A program made the position numbers and the translations under genes. The notes beneath the pieces are model-generated. The model ran no database searches, was not told the DNA's origin, and saw nothing but the letters and a program-made list of their open reading frames with translations. From positions 17,050,001 through 17,114,000 of the forward strand of contig OZ199838.1 of assembly GCA_964304625.1 (NCBI GenBank): 64,000 nt of DNA, given 5' to 3'. Below are positions 12,468 through 25,199 of this stretch, piece by piece (positions within the stretch are counted from its first letter, which is position 1; each line of letters opens with the position of its first letter). The DNA is from Kudoa neothunni. Lineage: Eukaryota > Cnidaria.

Positions 12468-14025
12468 TAGGCCTTTAAAAAACGAGGGTGATTATGTGTT
12501 GAAGTGGGGATTATTAAGGATTTGGATAGGGAGTTCATGATTCCAACGTTTTGTGGTTTATCTTTGAAAATATTTTCATATATAATACATATCAGTAAAA
12601 TAATTAAATACGTTTTAACCGTTTGAAACACCTAACCACCCACAGATATTGAATTAGATTATAAAATACTAGCGCAAAAGCCCCGCAGACTAAAGCCTTG
12701 AGTAGGCCAAGGTCATTTGAAGTTCAAAGTAAACTCAGAGTACTTTTATAAGTAGTAAAAAGATTACCCAATTAACTGATGATTTATTTAACTCATTGGG
12801 TGCATGAACTTTATTTAATATTTTTAAAAACGAATAAACACTACTGAGCGTTTGAATTTCCTTTTTAGAGCACCTAAAAATCGATTTTCTCCTTATTGTT
12901 CACAATAAGCTCTAAATCGTACCTTATGAATAGTACTAATCTTGTTAAACATCAACAAATGAATTTCATATTAATGTTGGGTTAATTAATATAATATAAC
13001 CTTCCGTATAGAATTAATTCAATTACTAAATTATTTTAAAATAATTATAAAGTAAAATAAACACTATAAAACATTTAAAATTCACTTTTGAAAACATTAA
13101 CGAAATGATCTGTTTGCATAAAACCTAAAATCATACATATCATACCCCGTGAAAATGTTTTTAGTCATTTTGTAGGAAGCAAATCTTCTATAATTTTTTA
13201 CGTATTTTTCTGTGTTAAAATAAAATTTTATCTTTCCATATTTGTGCTCAAATAGGGCGATATGTCTCTCTATAAAGAATGAAAAATTTCATGTTATATT
13301 AAAAAACTAAGTAATTAATGTTGAGATAAATAATAAAAAAATGCTTTTGACTTATAGATATCCATAATTGATTTGAATTAATATAATTAAAAAACAATTA
13401 TTGAGTATTTTGTTACTTAATGTAAATAAATAAAAATATAACTTAAAAAAATAAAGTAAAAATTTCACGTTTGAATTTTGAAACAAATATTATTATAAAA
13501 TTTTTTTAATCATGAATAAACTATGCTGAAAAATTTATAAACTAAAAGCCACACTAAGGAATATTATTGTTAAATTAAAACTTCTTAGTTTTAATTTTGA
13601 ATAGAATAAATCAGAAAGTTCTGTTTTAAAAATACAAATTCACAATATTGAACATTTACAAATTTATTACTAGTAGAAACAAATGAAAAAATTAAATGAA
13701 CAATTAAAGACTTTGAATTTGTTAATACTATAGAGAAATAATAATTTTTTCGATTAATTTATCAACAACATAGATATTCCTGGTGAATCCGAATGTGCTC
13801 TACTTAAATTTATTTCCAGCTTTAGATTAATTCTTTTTGATTTTATTTTAACTACACAATGTAATTTTTTGTGATAAGAACAAAAATGAAAAAGCTTTTG
13901 AAAACGAGCTGAATTAACAGGACGAATTGTAATTGTAGGAAATGACTTTATTTCCGATTATGTATGCGACACCGCCTCAAGTTCGTACACAGATACTGTA
14001 GTTTAGCTGATATTTTAAAAGAAAT
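12468..14025. repeat. Long direct repeat, copy B (interrupted)
   Basis: Second copy of the repeat at 5326-6346. The first part (12468-12560) and the last part (about 13275-14025) match copy A. The roughly 0.7 kb between them is extra and contains a Helitron-type terminus at 12667. The segment 13809-14002 is identical to 6121-6314, whereas the flanking parts are visibly diverged. Confidence 0.85.
12667..12760 (+). mobile_element. Helitron-type terminus, solitary
   Basis: It begins tactagcgcaaaagccccgc and continues with a block (actaaagccttgagtagg, then aaggtcatttgaagttcaaagt) that matches the termini at 29384 (same strand) and 36833 (opposite strand). About 25 bp of the GC-rich motif are missing here. 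No partner end was found nearby, so this is a fragment or short non-autonomous derivative inside copy B of the direct repeat. Confidence 0.7.
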
Positions 14026-16502
14026 ACATTTTTTTGATTAAAATATAGAATAGTGGCCGTATTCTAAATCAGCGACCACTATAAAAATTGAACCACCTGT
14101 TGATTATTTTAATTTTTGTATTTATCACTGTTTCATCACCATTAGGTTATTTTAGGCACTGTATTTGTTATCAATAATAGTTGCTATAATATATTCTTGA
14201 AATAACTGTTAGCCTCTCGCAGTTATTTCCAGATGAAATATCATTTAATCGATCGATTAGAGATTGCTTTATTTATCCTAAAATGTGAGTGTGACAACTA
14301 TAATTTTTATCAAACGTCATATTTCAATAATTCATCCTTAGCAATGGCCTACTATTAATTGAATTTCCATCAGAATAAGAATTTCATTTTTATATAAACA
14401 TTAACTAATTAATTGTATCAAATGCATAACGTTGATATCAAAAATAATTTTATATTAATAATTTTTCTCAATTCGAATATATATTATATACAAATCTATT
14501 TGGTTGATTTAAAAACATATAAACCTATTATGACAATTTTTAAAAATCTTGAACGTGGTGAAAAAAACTAATGCGTAATGTCGTTAGATTTTAAAGACAA
14601 AATAACATGATTTCCTACGAAAAGAACATTCAAATTCTTCCTACTACATAGTTAATGTTACAGTTTCATAGGAACTTAATTATTATATGTTAATATTTCA
14701 AAAATATTTGAATGCTGTCGTTATTATATTAAAACCCGCGAAAAATATGGCTAAACGAGAGTTAATTTTAATATTTATATAAATTTAAACTTGCATTGAA
14801 ATATATTCTGGTCGATGGGTTGGCAATGGCTACCTGTAGATTTATTTCTAAACGATCTATTCCATTTTATTCAAATAATAAAGCCAGTTTAGGAGGATTT
14901 GTTTCAATCTTTGTTAAATATGGATTAAAAGTTGTATCATTCCTATGACTTAGTGCGGGATATTTTCCATTAGTAGAGAAACACAATTGAACCCTTTTTT
15001 CACATCGTCAATATTCCTGGAGAACATATCAAATGGGGGTTTAAAAATGCGATTATAGAGACTATTAAATACTCGAAATTTCAACATTAAGAGATTCATT
15101 CAAATTTTGAGGGATTAGTTAAAATAATGTGCATCTACATCTATTATATAAGAAAACAAGCGCCAATAGCTTAGTTTATCTCATTATCGAAAATACTTAG
15201 ATTGTTAAATCTCTTACAATATCCAAAACTTGTTAATTCTTTCATTTAATCTATTTGAGTTTATATAAGCCCATTTTACATTCGTTACAAAATAGAAAAC
15301 TTACAATAAAATAGTTAATTTTAATAATATTAAATATAATATAAATTTCACAAATCATATGCATCAGTAAATTACTTAAATTAAGTATTGTTATAAACAC
15401 AATATTACTAAAATGCAATTTAGATGATTTATTTTTATTATTTGTAAATAGTTATTTAAAAATAAATTACAAACTAATTTTTTTTGCATATTATTGTACT
15501 GAAATAAAAAAGCTGAGCATTTGGTCATTATAAAAATTTAAAAACTAAAAAATGTATTAACTGATTGATGTAGTTTTGTAAAAAGTTTATAATAAATGTA
15601 TAAACATTAATACAGAAGATGGTTTATTATTTATAACAAAATATGCGACGTTTACTAAAGTAATTTAATCATATCATTTGGAAAATAAAACATTAATACA
15701 AATGTTTTCAACACGTTTATTTAATGTAGAAGTTATAATAATTAACTGAATCCATGCTTTCAGCGTTTTTATATTTGATTATGAACAACCGCTTATGAAT
15801 AGAAAAACACAGATTCCCCAATGGTTGTTTTTAGATCCGTAATCCTACCTTATTACTTAATCTAGAACTAAATTACTCCAATTTTAATAAACTTCTGCTA
15901 ATCGAAATTCCTTAACAATATAAATTATCATATATTTTTGAAAAATTTAATTAAAATATTTTCTATGAACATGGTACGGTTATAGTCAATGAAATTCCAA
16001 GCATTAGTTCAACCCCGTGACGCCATACATTAAATCCTTAATATGTTAATCAAAAAGTCTTTTTTTGGAGAAAGTATCTTGATTCTCAACCTATTAAACG
16101 ACTAATTTCAAACTGACAGGTTGGCATGCACGCGAATGAAACACAAAGCAATAACAAAATTTCGCGAATGTACAAGAACGAATCAAGAAATAATTCAAAA
16201 TTTAGAAAAAATGTTGTCATGAACAAAAGTGCATTGTCTGATCAAAATATACTTAATCCATTCTAAGTCTTCCAATTGGTAACGAAGATGCTTCTCATTA
16301 CAGCTCATTTTAATATCCAATTAATTCTTTAATTAAATAAATAATTAATTAATTAATCCGGCGTTATTTTTATTTTTATGACTCAAGCTAACCCCTAAAA
16401 GAATTTGACATTTAAACTCTCATTAAACTGTGGGTGGGTAACCTATTTGCGCGTGCCCAAATTAACATCACTATTTCTGGAAATTAGAACCCATTTTACC
16501 TA
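14026..16502. other. Gene-free AT-rich sequence
   Basis: No gene, RNA or element boundary can be supported. Only A/T-rich simple sequence is visible. Confidence 0.5.
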
Positions 16503-18809
16503 TTAACCTTCCGAACGTCTATGGGTTCAAATTGACCCCAAATGATTTTGTGTTGTGTTTTATGTTGTCTCATAAAGCTTTAATTAGTTTAAAAATCAAG
16601 CTATTTGCCTATAATGTGCTTTTTGATTTGAAAGTAAAAAAAAATTAGAAATAATATATTAAATAGTGAAATAATTAAATACTAACACATTCTTTCTTTG
16701 GGGGAACGTAAAAATACACGTATCAAGTCTAAATGAAAAATGTTTTGTTTAAATTAAGTTAAGTTAAATTAAATTAAATTAAATTTTAAAGGGATTTTAT
16801 CATAAAATATAGAGAAAAAAACCAAAAATATGCTCAGCGAAGATTCACAAACACAGGCAAGAAAATACATTTTGAAAATGAGTGATTTTGAGAACGAGTT
16901 CTGATCAGAAAATGATTCCGAAGCAAATGAAATAGACGACAGTCTTCATTTATTTGATTCTTTATCAGAATCCGACAACGAAATAACGCAAATCGCAAAA
17001 ACAGAAATCTATTCCTCGACAAAAATGGAATTGCTTCGTCCTCGGTTACACCAAAGATCACAAAAACTCAAAAGAAAAATATACATCATCCGATCCCAGG
17101 TTTAAGTGCCTACGAGACGTCATGAATTAGAGAAATATCGGATAAATTCTTGATATTTTTTGACATTTTATTTTTTTCTAGTGTGATTTCGAACACAAAC
17201 AAATTTGGGGATTTTCATTACAATAATGAGTGGAAATCTATAACATTGGAAGAATTTGAAGCTTACCTTGAATTTCTAATTTATATGTCCATATTTAAGT
17301 CAAAATTAGAGTCCTTAAAATTACTTTGGAGTGTTGTAATATATTCAGAAAAATAGTGTTACTAAAAAGATTTGTCCAGATATCGAGGTCTCTTCATTTT
17401 GATGACTTTGAAACCCGAGAAGCAAGACGTGAGTTAGACAAATTTTGCCCATTGCGAGAGATTTTTGATACCTGAAAAGACAGAATTTCTAAATTAGTTA
17501 TTCCCGGTGAAAATTTGACCATCGACGAGCGACTTGTTGCATTTAGAGGTAAATGTCCCTTTAAGCAATACACGCCGTCGAAACTTGCTGTTTGCGGTAT
17601 AAAATTTTTTCTGCTTACCGACCCTGATACAAAATACATCTATAATATATCTGTATACTTGGGAAGAAACAATAGCGAGAAAGCCAAAAATGTTGGTGAA
17701 AGTGTGGTTTTGGAACTTGTCGTTAATTTAAGACAGTGACAGAAATATTGTATTTGATAATTTTTTCAGCTCTATTTCTGTTGCAGAAAATCTCTTGAAT
17801 TGGGGTATGGCTATGGTTGGTACGATCCGCAGTAACAAGAGAGACATTCCAGAGCATCTAAAGAAAGACCGAAATAGAGAAGTAAACAGTTCTAGATTTT
17901 TGTTTTACAAAAAATTTATGTTGCTTTCGTATGTTCCAAAAAAAACAAATCAGTTTTACTTCTAACAACTTCTTCTTGCAATACAAATGTTGATGATACT
18001 GCCACTAAAAAACCTGAGGTGGTCACACATCCTTATAATAAATGCAAGGGAGGAGTCGACACAGTTGACCGTATAATTGCCACAACTAGTGTTAAACGAT
18101 CACGAAGCGTTGGCTGGCCCACTGCAGTTTTTTATAATATGGTTGACGCCAGTTTGATTAACTCATTCCATATTTATAAGGAAATATTCATTGACCCTAG
18201 TTGCTCTAGACTGAAATATTTAGAAATGCTAGCGGACAGTCTTGTAACTAATTTTCTGAACATTAATAATGAGAAGTTATAACAAAATATGTCTTTGGAG
18301 TGTTCAAGTCGAAGTAGAAAAAGGTGTTGTCTTTGTGAAAGAAACCGCGACAAAAAAAACAAGATCTGTTTGTAAGGCAAACTGTTGCGATGACCACTCA
18401 AACGTTATTCACGTTAAATGTCTTGCTAAATAAGGTAAATTACTTGGAAAAATATATTTGCATTTGTCTTGTCCGTTGGTTTAATGTGTTTTTATTCGCA
18501 ACATGCTCAACGATATATGATTTTATATAAATGCAGGAAAATATAAAATGATAAAACACGCAAATTTCTTAATAAACGCATCATTTTCATTAGTTTCTGA
18601 CTAGTCCACACTATATTTAATGATTCCTCGTATAGGCAAATTAATCTATTCCACATATTTTAATTTCTTCTTAGTTCTCATTGAAAAAAAGATCGATAAT
18701 TAAAAAACTATGAAAAAATTAGCGTAAATTAATTCGTAACACGCCTGGGGTCAATTTGACCCCAAAGAAAAAATGTGTAAAGTCGTTTTGGGGGCGCTCA
18801 GAGGGTTAA
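16503..18809 (+). mobile_element. piggyBac-type DNA transposon, decayed
   Basis: TTAA target sites flank both ends (16503-16506 and 18806-18809). The left end reads TTAACCTTCCGAACG and the inverted right end TTAACCCTCTGAGCG. Both ends also carry the subterminal block tcaaattgacccc in opposite orientations. These are piggyBac hallmarks and agree with the transposase inside. The total length of about 2.3 kb is normal for the superfamily. Confidence 0.9.
16830..18433 (+). pseudogene. piggyBac transposase, broken
   Basis: DDE transposase that would cut and paste the surrounding element at TTAA. Family blocks are spread over frames: an acidic N-terminal region (MSDFENEF, then a stop at about 16899), the middle block TIDERLVAFRGKCPFKQY at about 17518-17572, FDNFFSS and MVGTIRSNKRDIP at about 17755-17850, YNKCKGGVDTVDR at about 18032-18070, and a C-terminal cysteine-rich finger (RCCLCERNRD and later CCDDHSN). 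At least four interruptions occur: stops at about 16899 and 17474, and frame changes near 17100, 17740, 17960 and 18370. It is not functional as it stands. Confidence 0.88.
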
Positions 18810-19201
18810 TAGTGTGAAATTATTTTAAAGTATGTGTTGATTTAGCTTAATAAAGAATTTAAACGTTTTAGAATGATTTGATCTGGAGTCAAAAATGTCG
18901 CCACCGGCTTTTGCGTTATGGTCACGCTCGTCGTACAAAGAGGGTTAATGCGAAAATCAATTATTTCGGAAAGTTTTAATCATTTTGACTTAAAAATGTA
19001 CACTTAAATATTAATCCTTGACACACATATATATTATATTCATTATATATAGATGAATTCTTTTAATATTATTTTTAAAAAATTAAAAGTAAATAATTTT
19101 TTACAATTTATTATCGATAATTTTAATTTTTATTGATTGAAGAAATCACAGTTTATAAATTTATCGGAATTCATATAAATAAACGATTAAAATTAATGAT
19201 A
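18810..19201. other. Spacer between piggyBac and MULE
   Basis: There is no coding content. A second agagggttaa motif at 18941-18950 resembles the piggyBac end just upstream but has no partner. Confidence 0.5.
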
Positions 19202-19210
19202 TAATTTAAA

Positions 19211-22069
19211 GGCAGTGGCTATTACCACGGGAATCAATTTCTCTGCAATTGTTATCTCTATTAAATAACTGATTTAACATTACTATTATTTACATTTTTC
19301 TCTACTAAATTATGGAAAATAGACTGCTAGCAACATAAATGTTAGCGAATCTAATAGACTAAAACAATATTAACGTCAAATTAATTAAAAATATTAATCA
19401 TTTCGAATTTATTGCTTTGAGCCATGCAGTGTAAACATAACTCCACGTGTTTCACGAATTTGGTTGAACTACAATGAGTGATTCGAATTCAGACAATTTT
19501 CATGTTGGAATGAAACTTGAAACTTTTGAATGTTTAAAATTTTATATTTAAGAGTATGAGAAAAGTCATTTTGTGAATCTAAAGATTCAAGAAGAATCGA
19601 CTCAGTGCAAAACCGGGTTAATCGATATATTAAAAACACGTTAGTGTATTACGAAATAACTTACGTATGCTACTTTGGAGCCCATTTAAAGTTACATTAT
19701 GAGTAAGTGTAGATGGAAATTTTCTGGAGATTAGATCTTCTAACACTACTCATAACCATCCAAATGATCCATGGATCTATGAAAACTTACCCATGTTTGA
19801 TGCAACCTATAAACTGCTAGTCTCGCGGTTATCTTCTGAGGTTTTCTCTATTTCGTTATTTTATTAGTTTATTAGTGCGCCATTGTATCTGTCTGTTGCA
19901 GAAGACTCGGTTGGTGAAACCCACATAACTAGCGGCTGCATCTTGTACGATGAAATGGCGGAGTCAATTAAATGGTATATTTCTAAACTAATAAAAATGA
20001 TGCCGAACATGACTCAAAATGTCCGAATGATCATTACTGACAAGCACCACACTCTAAGGAAATGTTTGAAAGAATTATTTCCAAACTCCAATCTAATGAT
20101 CTGCATATTTCATGTTTCTCAAAGTTTCCGACGTGAAATAACTATGTCGAAATACGGTATCACTCGAGAGAAAAGGGACCAATTGCTTGAAACTCTTAAT
20201 AAAATTATCTATTCGAAAAATAAACATGAATTCGATAAACTATGCAATAATCTTTTTCAACAAAGCAACGATAAGTTTATTAACTATTTTAAATCCAATT
20301 GGGAACCAATCGCTGATGAATGGGTCATAGGATTAAGTGTAGCATATCCTTTCTATGAAAACTTGACCAATAATAGATTAGAAGCCATTAATGATCAACT
20401 AAAACAAACAATAAAGAAATTTTCAAATCTTAATGATTTTTTCCGTTATTTCTTTGACGCTCTCAAATCAATGAGAATAGAAATGAAATACAATATAATC
20501 AAAATATTACTGAAGCCAGTTAATTTTGATACCTCAAATGAAGTTCTAAACGCGTATTTTAATCATTTAAATCCATTTTCCTTCAATATAATCCACAAAC
20601 AAATTCAAAATTTTAACGAAAACACGAATACAGATAGTGTAACTACATTCATAAGATGTAATTGTTATATTTACAGATCGTATCTCCTTCCATGTAGTCA
20701 TATTTTTAAAAAGAGAGCGTTTAACCTGCTTCCAATGTTTGATTCAAATTTATGCCACCCTAGATGGTCACAAGATTACATGAGCCGATTCTTGGAAATG
20801 GAAACTATAAATGTAACACCAAAAGAGAGTATTTCAATAAAACCAAAAAGGAATTTTTGATTCTTATGGAAAACGTTTAAAAAATTCTGCGATTTACACA
20901 AATAAGCTAGCAGCTTTGTCCGCTGAATATTGTGGGGAGTTTTATGATAGTTGCCTATCACTATTCAACACAATAGAAAAAATAATCAAGAACCACGACA
21001 TCAAATTAATAAAGAAAATAAATCAATTATGTATTTTAAGAAAACTTAATTTTTCTTGATTTATTTTTAGGAAATCGCACCATTGAATATTAAATACTCT
21101 GAGGCTATAGCCGAAGATGAAGATATCTCTGAAGGAAGAGGTATATGACGCTTAACTTGAATATTTTACTCGTATCTAACTTACAAAAAATAGATGTTAT
21201 TGAGAATATTTTTAATTCTCAAATAATTGTTGAGGGTGTTGGTAATAATATTATTCCGCAAGGTGAGGAGATTATCGAGAATATTATTATTAATAATATT
21301 TCAAATGAAAATGCTCCCGACCTCTAAACTGTTTTATCTAAAGATCAACTAGCACCTATTTTAAATATGATCGAGCTTGATGGTACTTTCATTTCCTTTC
21401 TTTTTTTAAATTATTTTAGCCTTAAAAGTTCCCTCTCAATTGAAGTCTGTTGGGAGACCAAAGGGATACGCTTTAACCACTATTGGATACAAAAAGAAAA
21501 CTAAATATGCTTATATCTCTCATTATTTATTTGACTAGGATAGCCATTGCTCATCGTGTTACATTTATCTAATTTCAGAAAAATGACCTAATTATGATTA
21601 ATTTTTTCAAAATTCTTGTCAATATTGAAATCTAAAGAGGAAAATTCACATCATTTCTGTGAAATATAATGAGTATAATTTATGAATAGAATACACTAAA
21701 TCATATAATTTAAATATTGGAAAAAAATTAAATAACACGAGGTTGAATATATCATGTAAAGGCGCGCACTTCAAGAGTAATGTAAGACATACTAAATCAC
21801 ACAAAATTCTTTAACTTTAACCATATTACTGACAGAAAATGACATACTACAATTTGATCGTGTTTTAAACTAAGATTAATAAATTTTTCATTTAATATGA
21901 AAAACGATCAATAAAATAAACAATATAAATATGTAAAAAAAGATATTTCAATTGTTACCTAATCCTATAATTTAGTAGAGACAAATATAAATATTAGTAA
22001 TGTGAAATTAGTTATTTAATAGAGATACTAATTGAAGAGAAATCGATTCCCGTGGTAATAGCATATGCC
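19211..22069 (+). mobile_element. MULE DNA transposon 1 with 9-bp TSD
   Basis: Both ends carry a terminal inverted repeat of about 105 bp: left ggcagtggctattaccacgg, right (inverted) ggcatatgctattaccacgg, with matching interior blocks such as tctctattaaataact. The element is flanked by a perfect 9-bp duplication, taatttaaa, at 19202-19210 and 22070-22078. A 9-bp duplication is characteristic of Mutator-like elements. The interior encodes a MULE transposase. Good TIR agreement and the intact duplication suggest a fairly recent insertion. Confidence 0.95.
19474..21538 (+). pseudogene. MULE transposase with introns, lightly broken
   Basis: DDE transposase of the Mutator superfamily. Exon 1 begins at ATG 19474 and ends at 19827. 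A 48-bp GT-AG intron (19828-19875) leads into a long exon to 20860. The catalytic positions are visible: DATYKLL before the intron, ITDKHHTLRKC, and NNRLEAIN. A SWIM-type zinc motif (CNCYIYRSYLLPCSH) follows. A -1/+1 change at about 20858 shifts the conserved tail (SAEYCGEFYDS) into another frame. Further tail exons are predicted at 21071-21141, 21192-21381 and 21424-21538; the last carries KSVGRPKG, an AT-hook-like motif. The N-terminal exon has stops (for example at about 19549) and frame changes, and one tail exon has a stop at about 21325. It is therefore close to intact but probably inactive. Confidence 0.88.
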
Positions 22070-22078
22070 TAATTTAAA

Positions 22079-22316
22079 TATTAAATACAGTTGGTAACCG
22101 ATATTGCACATTTTTTATAAAATTTGTTTGATTATAATTTTAAGTAATTCTAAGGTTTATGCAAACATATATATATATATATATTCAACTCAACGGTAAT
22201 TTAGTTAAAATAATTGACTGTATATGATGTAAAATATATACTAGAAATCACGTGATTTTCCAATTTAATACAATTTTTGGGACCAATCCGTAGTTCCAAT
22301 ATACAATTATTCTCAA

Positions 22317-22348
<32 letters not shown>

Positions 22349-23493
22349 GGCTACAAGCAAAGGTGTAAATGTTAAAACATTTCAGCATTAACATATAACT
22401 ACCCTAAATGACAATTTCGGAAAAAAAAAGATCCAAATTTCACCACTAGATGAAAAATTTAGAGTTTGTTTTCCATTTTTTTAAGACTTTTTATCTACAT
22501 GTTATAATGAATCCAAATATTAGCCAATCCAAAATAATGGATTTGTTCAAACATTTAAACTACAGTATCATTTGGTTTCTTCCTGTTATAAAACTTTTAT
22601 TTAACAGAAAATTTTCAATAAAATGGACAATAATTTGTTTTAAAAAATTCCAAAAATGATATACATACTTATAATGCGCATGCGCAAAAAGTATGAAAAA
22701 ATGGAACAAATTTTACACACTTTTTAATGGTTCAGAAGGGATTATTCCGAATAGGTATCCCACTGTAATTATACTGATTAATAATCACAGATTTCCTCAT
22801 TTAAATTTTATTTCCAATATACTCACTATACGTACTTTTGTAATGGGATGACTCAATCCGTGCTTCCACGCCTTAATTGAATGACAAAGGATTATATATT
22901 TTGATGAAAAATATTTTCGTGATATATAATATTTCAATCGATTGATTAAATTTATCTTTTAAATTGTTTTTAGTAATTACACATTAAAAAACTCTTATTA
23001 GAATTACTATTAATACTGTTGTCATATGATAAATTTAATTAAAATCAATAGCTAAATTTTTATTATAAAATTTTTTTCATGAACAAATTTATTATAACTG
23101 ACCACAATGTAGTTCATTATTATTTCTCTCTTTATTTAAACGAATTTTTTTGTTTATTAAAAATGAAATAATTTATAAATTAAACATTAGCAATTTATTA
23201 CAGTAAATAATAAATATTTGACTTATTTTAGAATATAATTTTAATCTGTTCTAATGGGAGTTCTGATTTCATTCTACGAGCATCCCCCTGATTTTTTGGA
23301 TTAAAACTTTACGTTCTCTGTTATATCTTATATTTTAAATATTTAAGTTTTACATGAATTCGAAAAATTTATCATACTTTTTAAAGTGATTTTAGAAAAT
23401 TATAATTTTATTATATTACTGACATTAATCAATAATAGGCGTATATTTGGTAATACACTTGATAAAAAGTAAAACAAAAATTAATCCATAAAT
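22079..23493. other. Gene-free AT-rich sequence
   Basis: No coding region is recognised. It contains a (TA)n microsatellite at 22322-22348 and a shorter TA run near 22170. Confidence 0.5.
22322..22348. repeat. (TA)n microsatellite
   Basis: Uninterrupted TA dinucleotide repeat of about 13 units. Confidence 0.9.
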
Positions 23494-23818
23494 AATGAGC
23501 AAAGTTAATATGCCAAAGGTTTTACTTGTATTTCTTGTATTAATTGGTAAATATCAATTATTAGTTTACAACTATAAAACCTTAAAATACTTATTATAAG
23601 ATATGGAATTTGTGCCACCGAAGTAAAAATTTAGTTTCATTAAATGATGATAGTTAAATAGTTGTGGAGAGATCAAAACTATCTTAAGCGCATGGAAAAC
23701 CCAAAAAATGAATAAACACTTATCAAAAAGACGAATAGAGTTTCAATCTCAATCGACATATTTGGTAAAAAGAAATATTTACATCTCAGCAATTCCAATG
23801 GAGCATAATTTCCATTGA
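23494..23818 (+). pseudogene. ADAM-like signal-peptide and pro-region exons, fragment
   Basis: The exon 23494-23546 encodes MSKVNMPKVLLVFLVLI and ends G|GTAAAT in phase 1, like the first exon of the ADAM10-like gene. About 110 bp later, ggagagatcaaaactatctt...agcgcatggaaa resembles the second exon of that gene (ggagagaaattccaattatctcaggcgcttggaaa). The predicted acceptor puts the open stretch (AWKTQKMNKHLSKRRIEF) out of phase, and no catalytic or disintegrin exons follow. It is read as a decayed, truncated relative; an unrelated secreted-protein exon is the alternative. Confidence 0.45.
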
Positions 23819-24639
23819 TGTTATCACAAAAATTTAATTATTTGAAAACTCTACGCACATCCTACATAGTTTTTAGAATTCGTATAGAGACCCAAATTAT
23901 TCCAACATGACAACAACTTATAATCTCTAATTATGTGTTTTATTTAAAATGATCATAATCTATTTTGCTTAACTATACCCATAACGTTTGAAAAGAGAAA
24001 ACACATCCCAAATAACTTATTTATGTTTAAAATTTTAAGGGATATGCAATATCTCTTGTAAATGTGACGTTAATAGTTTTATTTGTCTTAGAGTAACTCC
24101 TAACAGACATATGTAAAAATTTTAGAACATCCTACATCATAATCAAGAGACTCTTTTTCTATACAATGAGTAAAATGTTCATTCTAATCGAGTATCACTA
24201 TGAAGCAAACAACTATTAAATACTATACAGGTATTTTTTATCTGCTATTTGAGTAGACAACCGGAAAATACCTTACATCTAACTGCAGTATTGATTATAT
24301 TTATACTTCTAAGTAAATGAAAGATTTTTATTAATGGTATCATCTATTCAAATGTATACTAAAAGCTGTATTTAAAGAAAGTTTGTCCATTGCACATGCG
24401 AACCGCTGCAAACACACACACTGACAGACATAAGAGCTTCATATATATATATATAGAAGATAGATTATTTCTAAGGAAATCCTCTTTGGATGGATATAGC
24501 TTCCTTTGCAAGAGGAAAAATTGCCACCGAGAATCCCCATTAAGAGCTGAGTCAATTTTTTCGAATTCGCACCTCTTTTTATATTCCCTCATAAAATTTA
24601 TATATTTGTGGAGTAGAGGTGTAGAGGTGTAACGACCCA
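23819..24639. other. Gene-free; CACACA/TATATA motif
   Basis: No gene is recognised. At about 24408-24462 an (CA)n stretch, gacagacataagagc and (TA)n occur in series. The same arrangement is seen at about 29340-29385 and 30133-30175, suggesting a common repeat end. The 24359-24658 stretch is open on both strands, but neither product resembles a protein family. Confidence 0.45.
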
Positions 24640-25199
24640 AGAATGACGTATGAGACAATGTGACATTGGGTCTGCCAATACAGTAGTCGATTGGAAAAAT
24701 TTTCTAAGAGACGTGTGCCTCTCTTATTTTTTGGAAAACCCGATCAAAATTGGAGGTCCTGGAATTAAAATTCAGATCGATGAAAGCCTCATTTGTAAAA
24801 GGAAATTCGGCGTTGGCAGAATTCTATAAAACCAAAGTGTCTGGATTGTAGATGACATTGATAAAAATGGAAATGTTTTTATGGTAGAGACTAAAAAAAG
24901 GGATTATGCTACATTAGAAAATATCATCACCAATCATGTTAAAAAATGGTCCATAAGTCATTCCGGTGGATGGCGTGGTTACGCATGATTACACAAACTT
25001 GGGTATCTTCATGAGACCGTTATTCACGACAATGAATTTGTCTCCTCGACAGTTGTACACACTGACCGGATTGAAGGTACATGGAGTGTCTTCAAACGGA
25101 AGTATAGAAGCATCACCAACAATAAAATATTATTTCTACATATATATCTGAATGATGCTTTCGAAGAGTCGGCCAAGACAAACTCGCAACCAAATTAAT
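24640..25199 (+). pseudogene. IS1595/Merlin-like (ISXO2-type) transposase, broken
   Basis: DDE transposase of the ISXO2/IS1595 type, known in animals as Merlin. Visible blocks: STDWKNFLRDV (tgdxxxW region), IGGPGIKIQIDESL with the first catalytic Asp, KRKFGVGRIL, and a C-terminal HTDRIEGTWSVFKRKYR, the typical HTNxIExxWxxxKR block. A stop at about 24830 and a frame change at about 24955 interrupt it. Terminal repeats were not identified. It is one of three copies of this type in the window. Confidence 0.8.

Noticed and set aside
5326-14025. Direct repeats 6 kb apart as LTRs of a retroelement around the ADAM gene
   Set aside because: The interior encodes an intron-bearing ADAM10-like gene, no pol domain is present, and the repeats lack recognisable LTR end motifs or an adjacent primer site.
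24359-24658. Overlapping 80-99 codon open frames on both strands
   Set aside because: Products are low-complexity translations of CA and TA repeats with no family resemblance.
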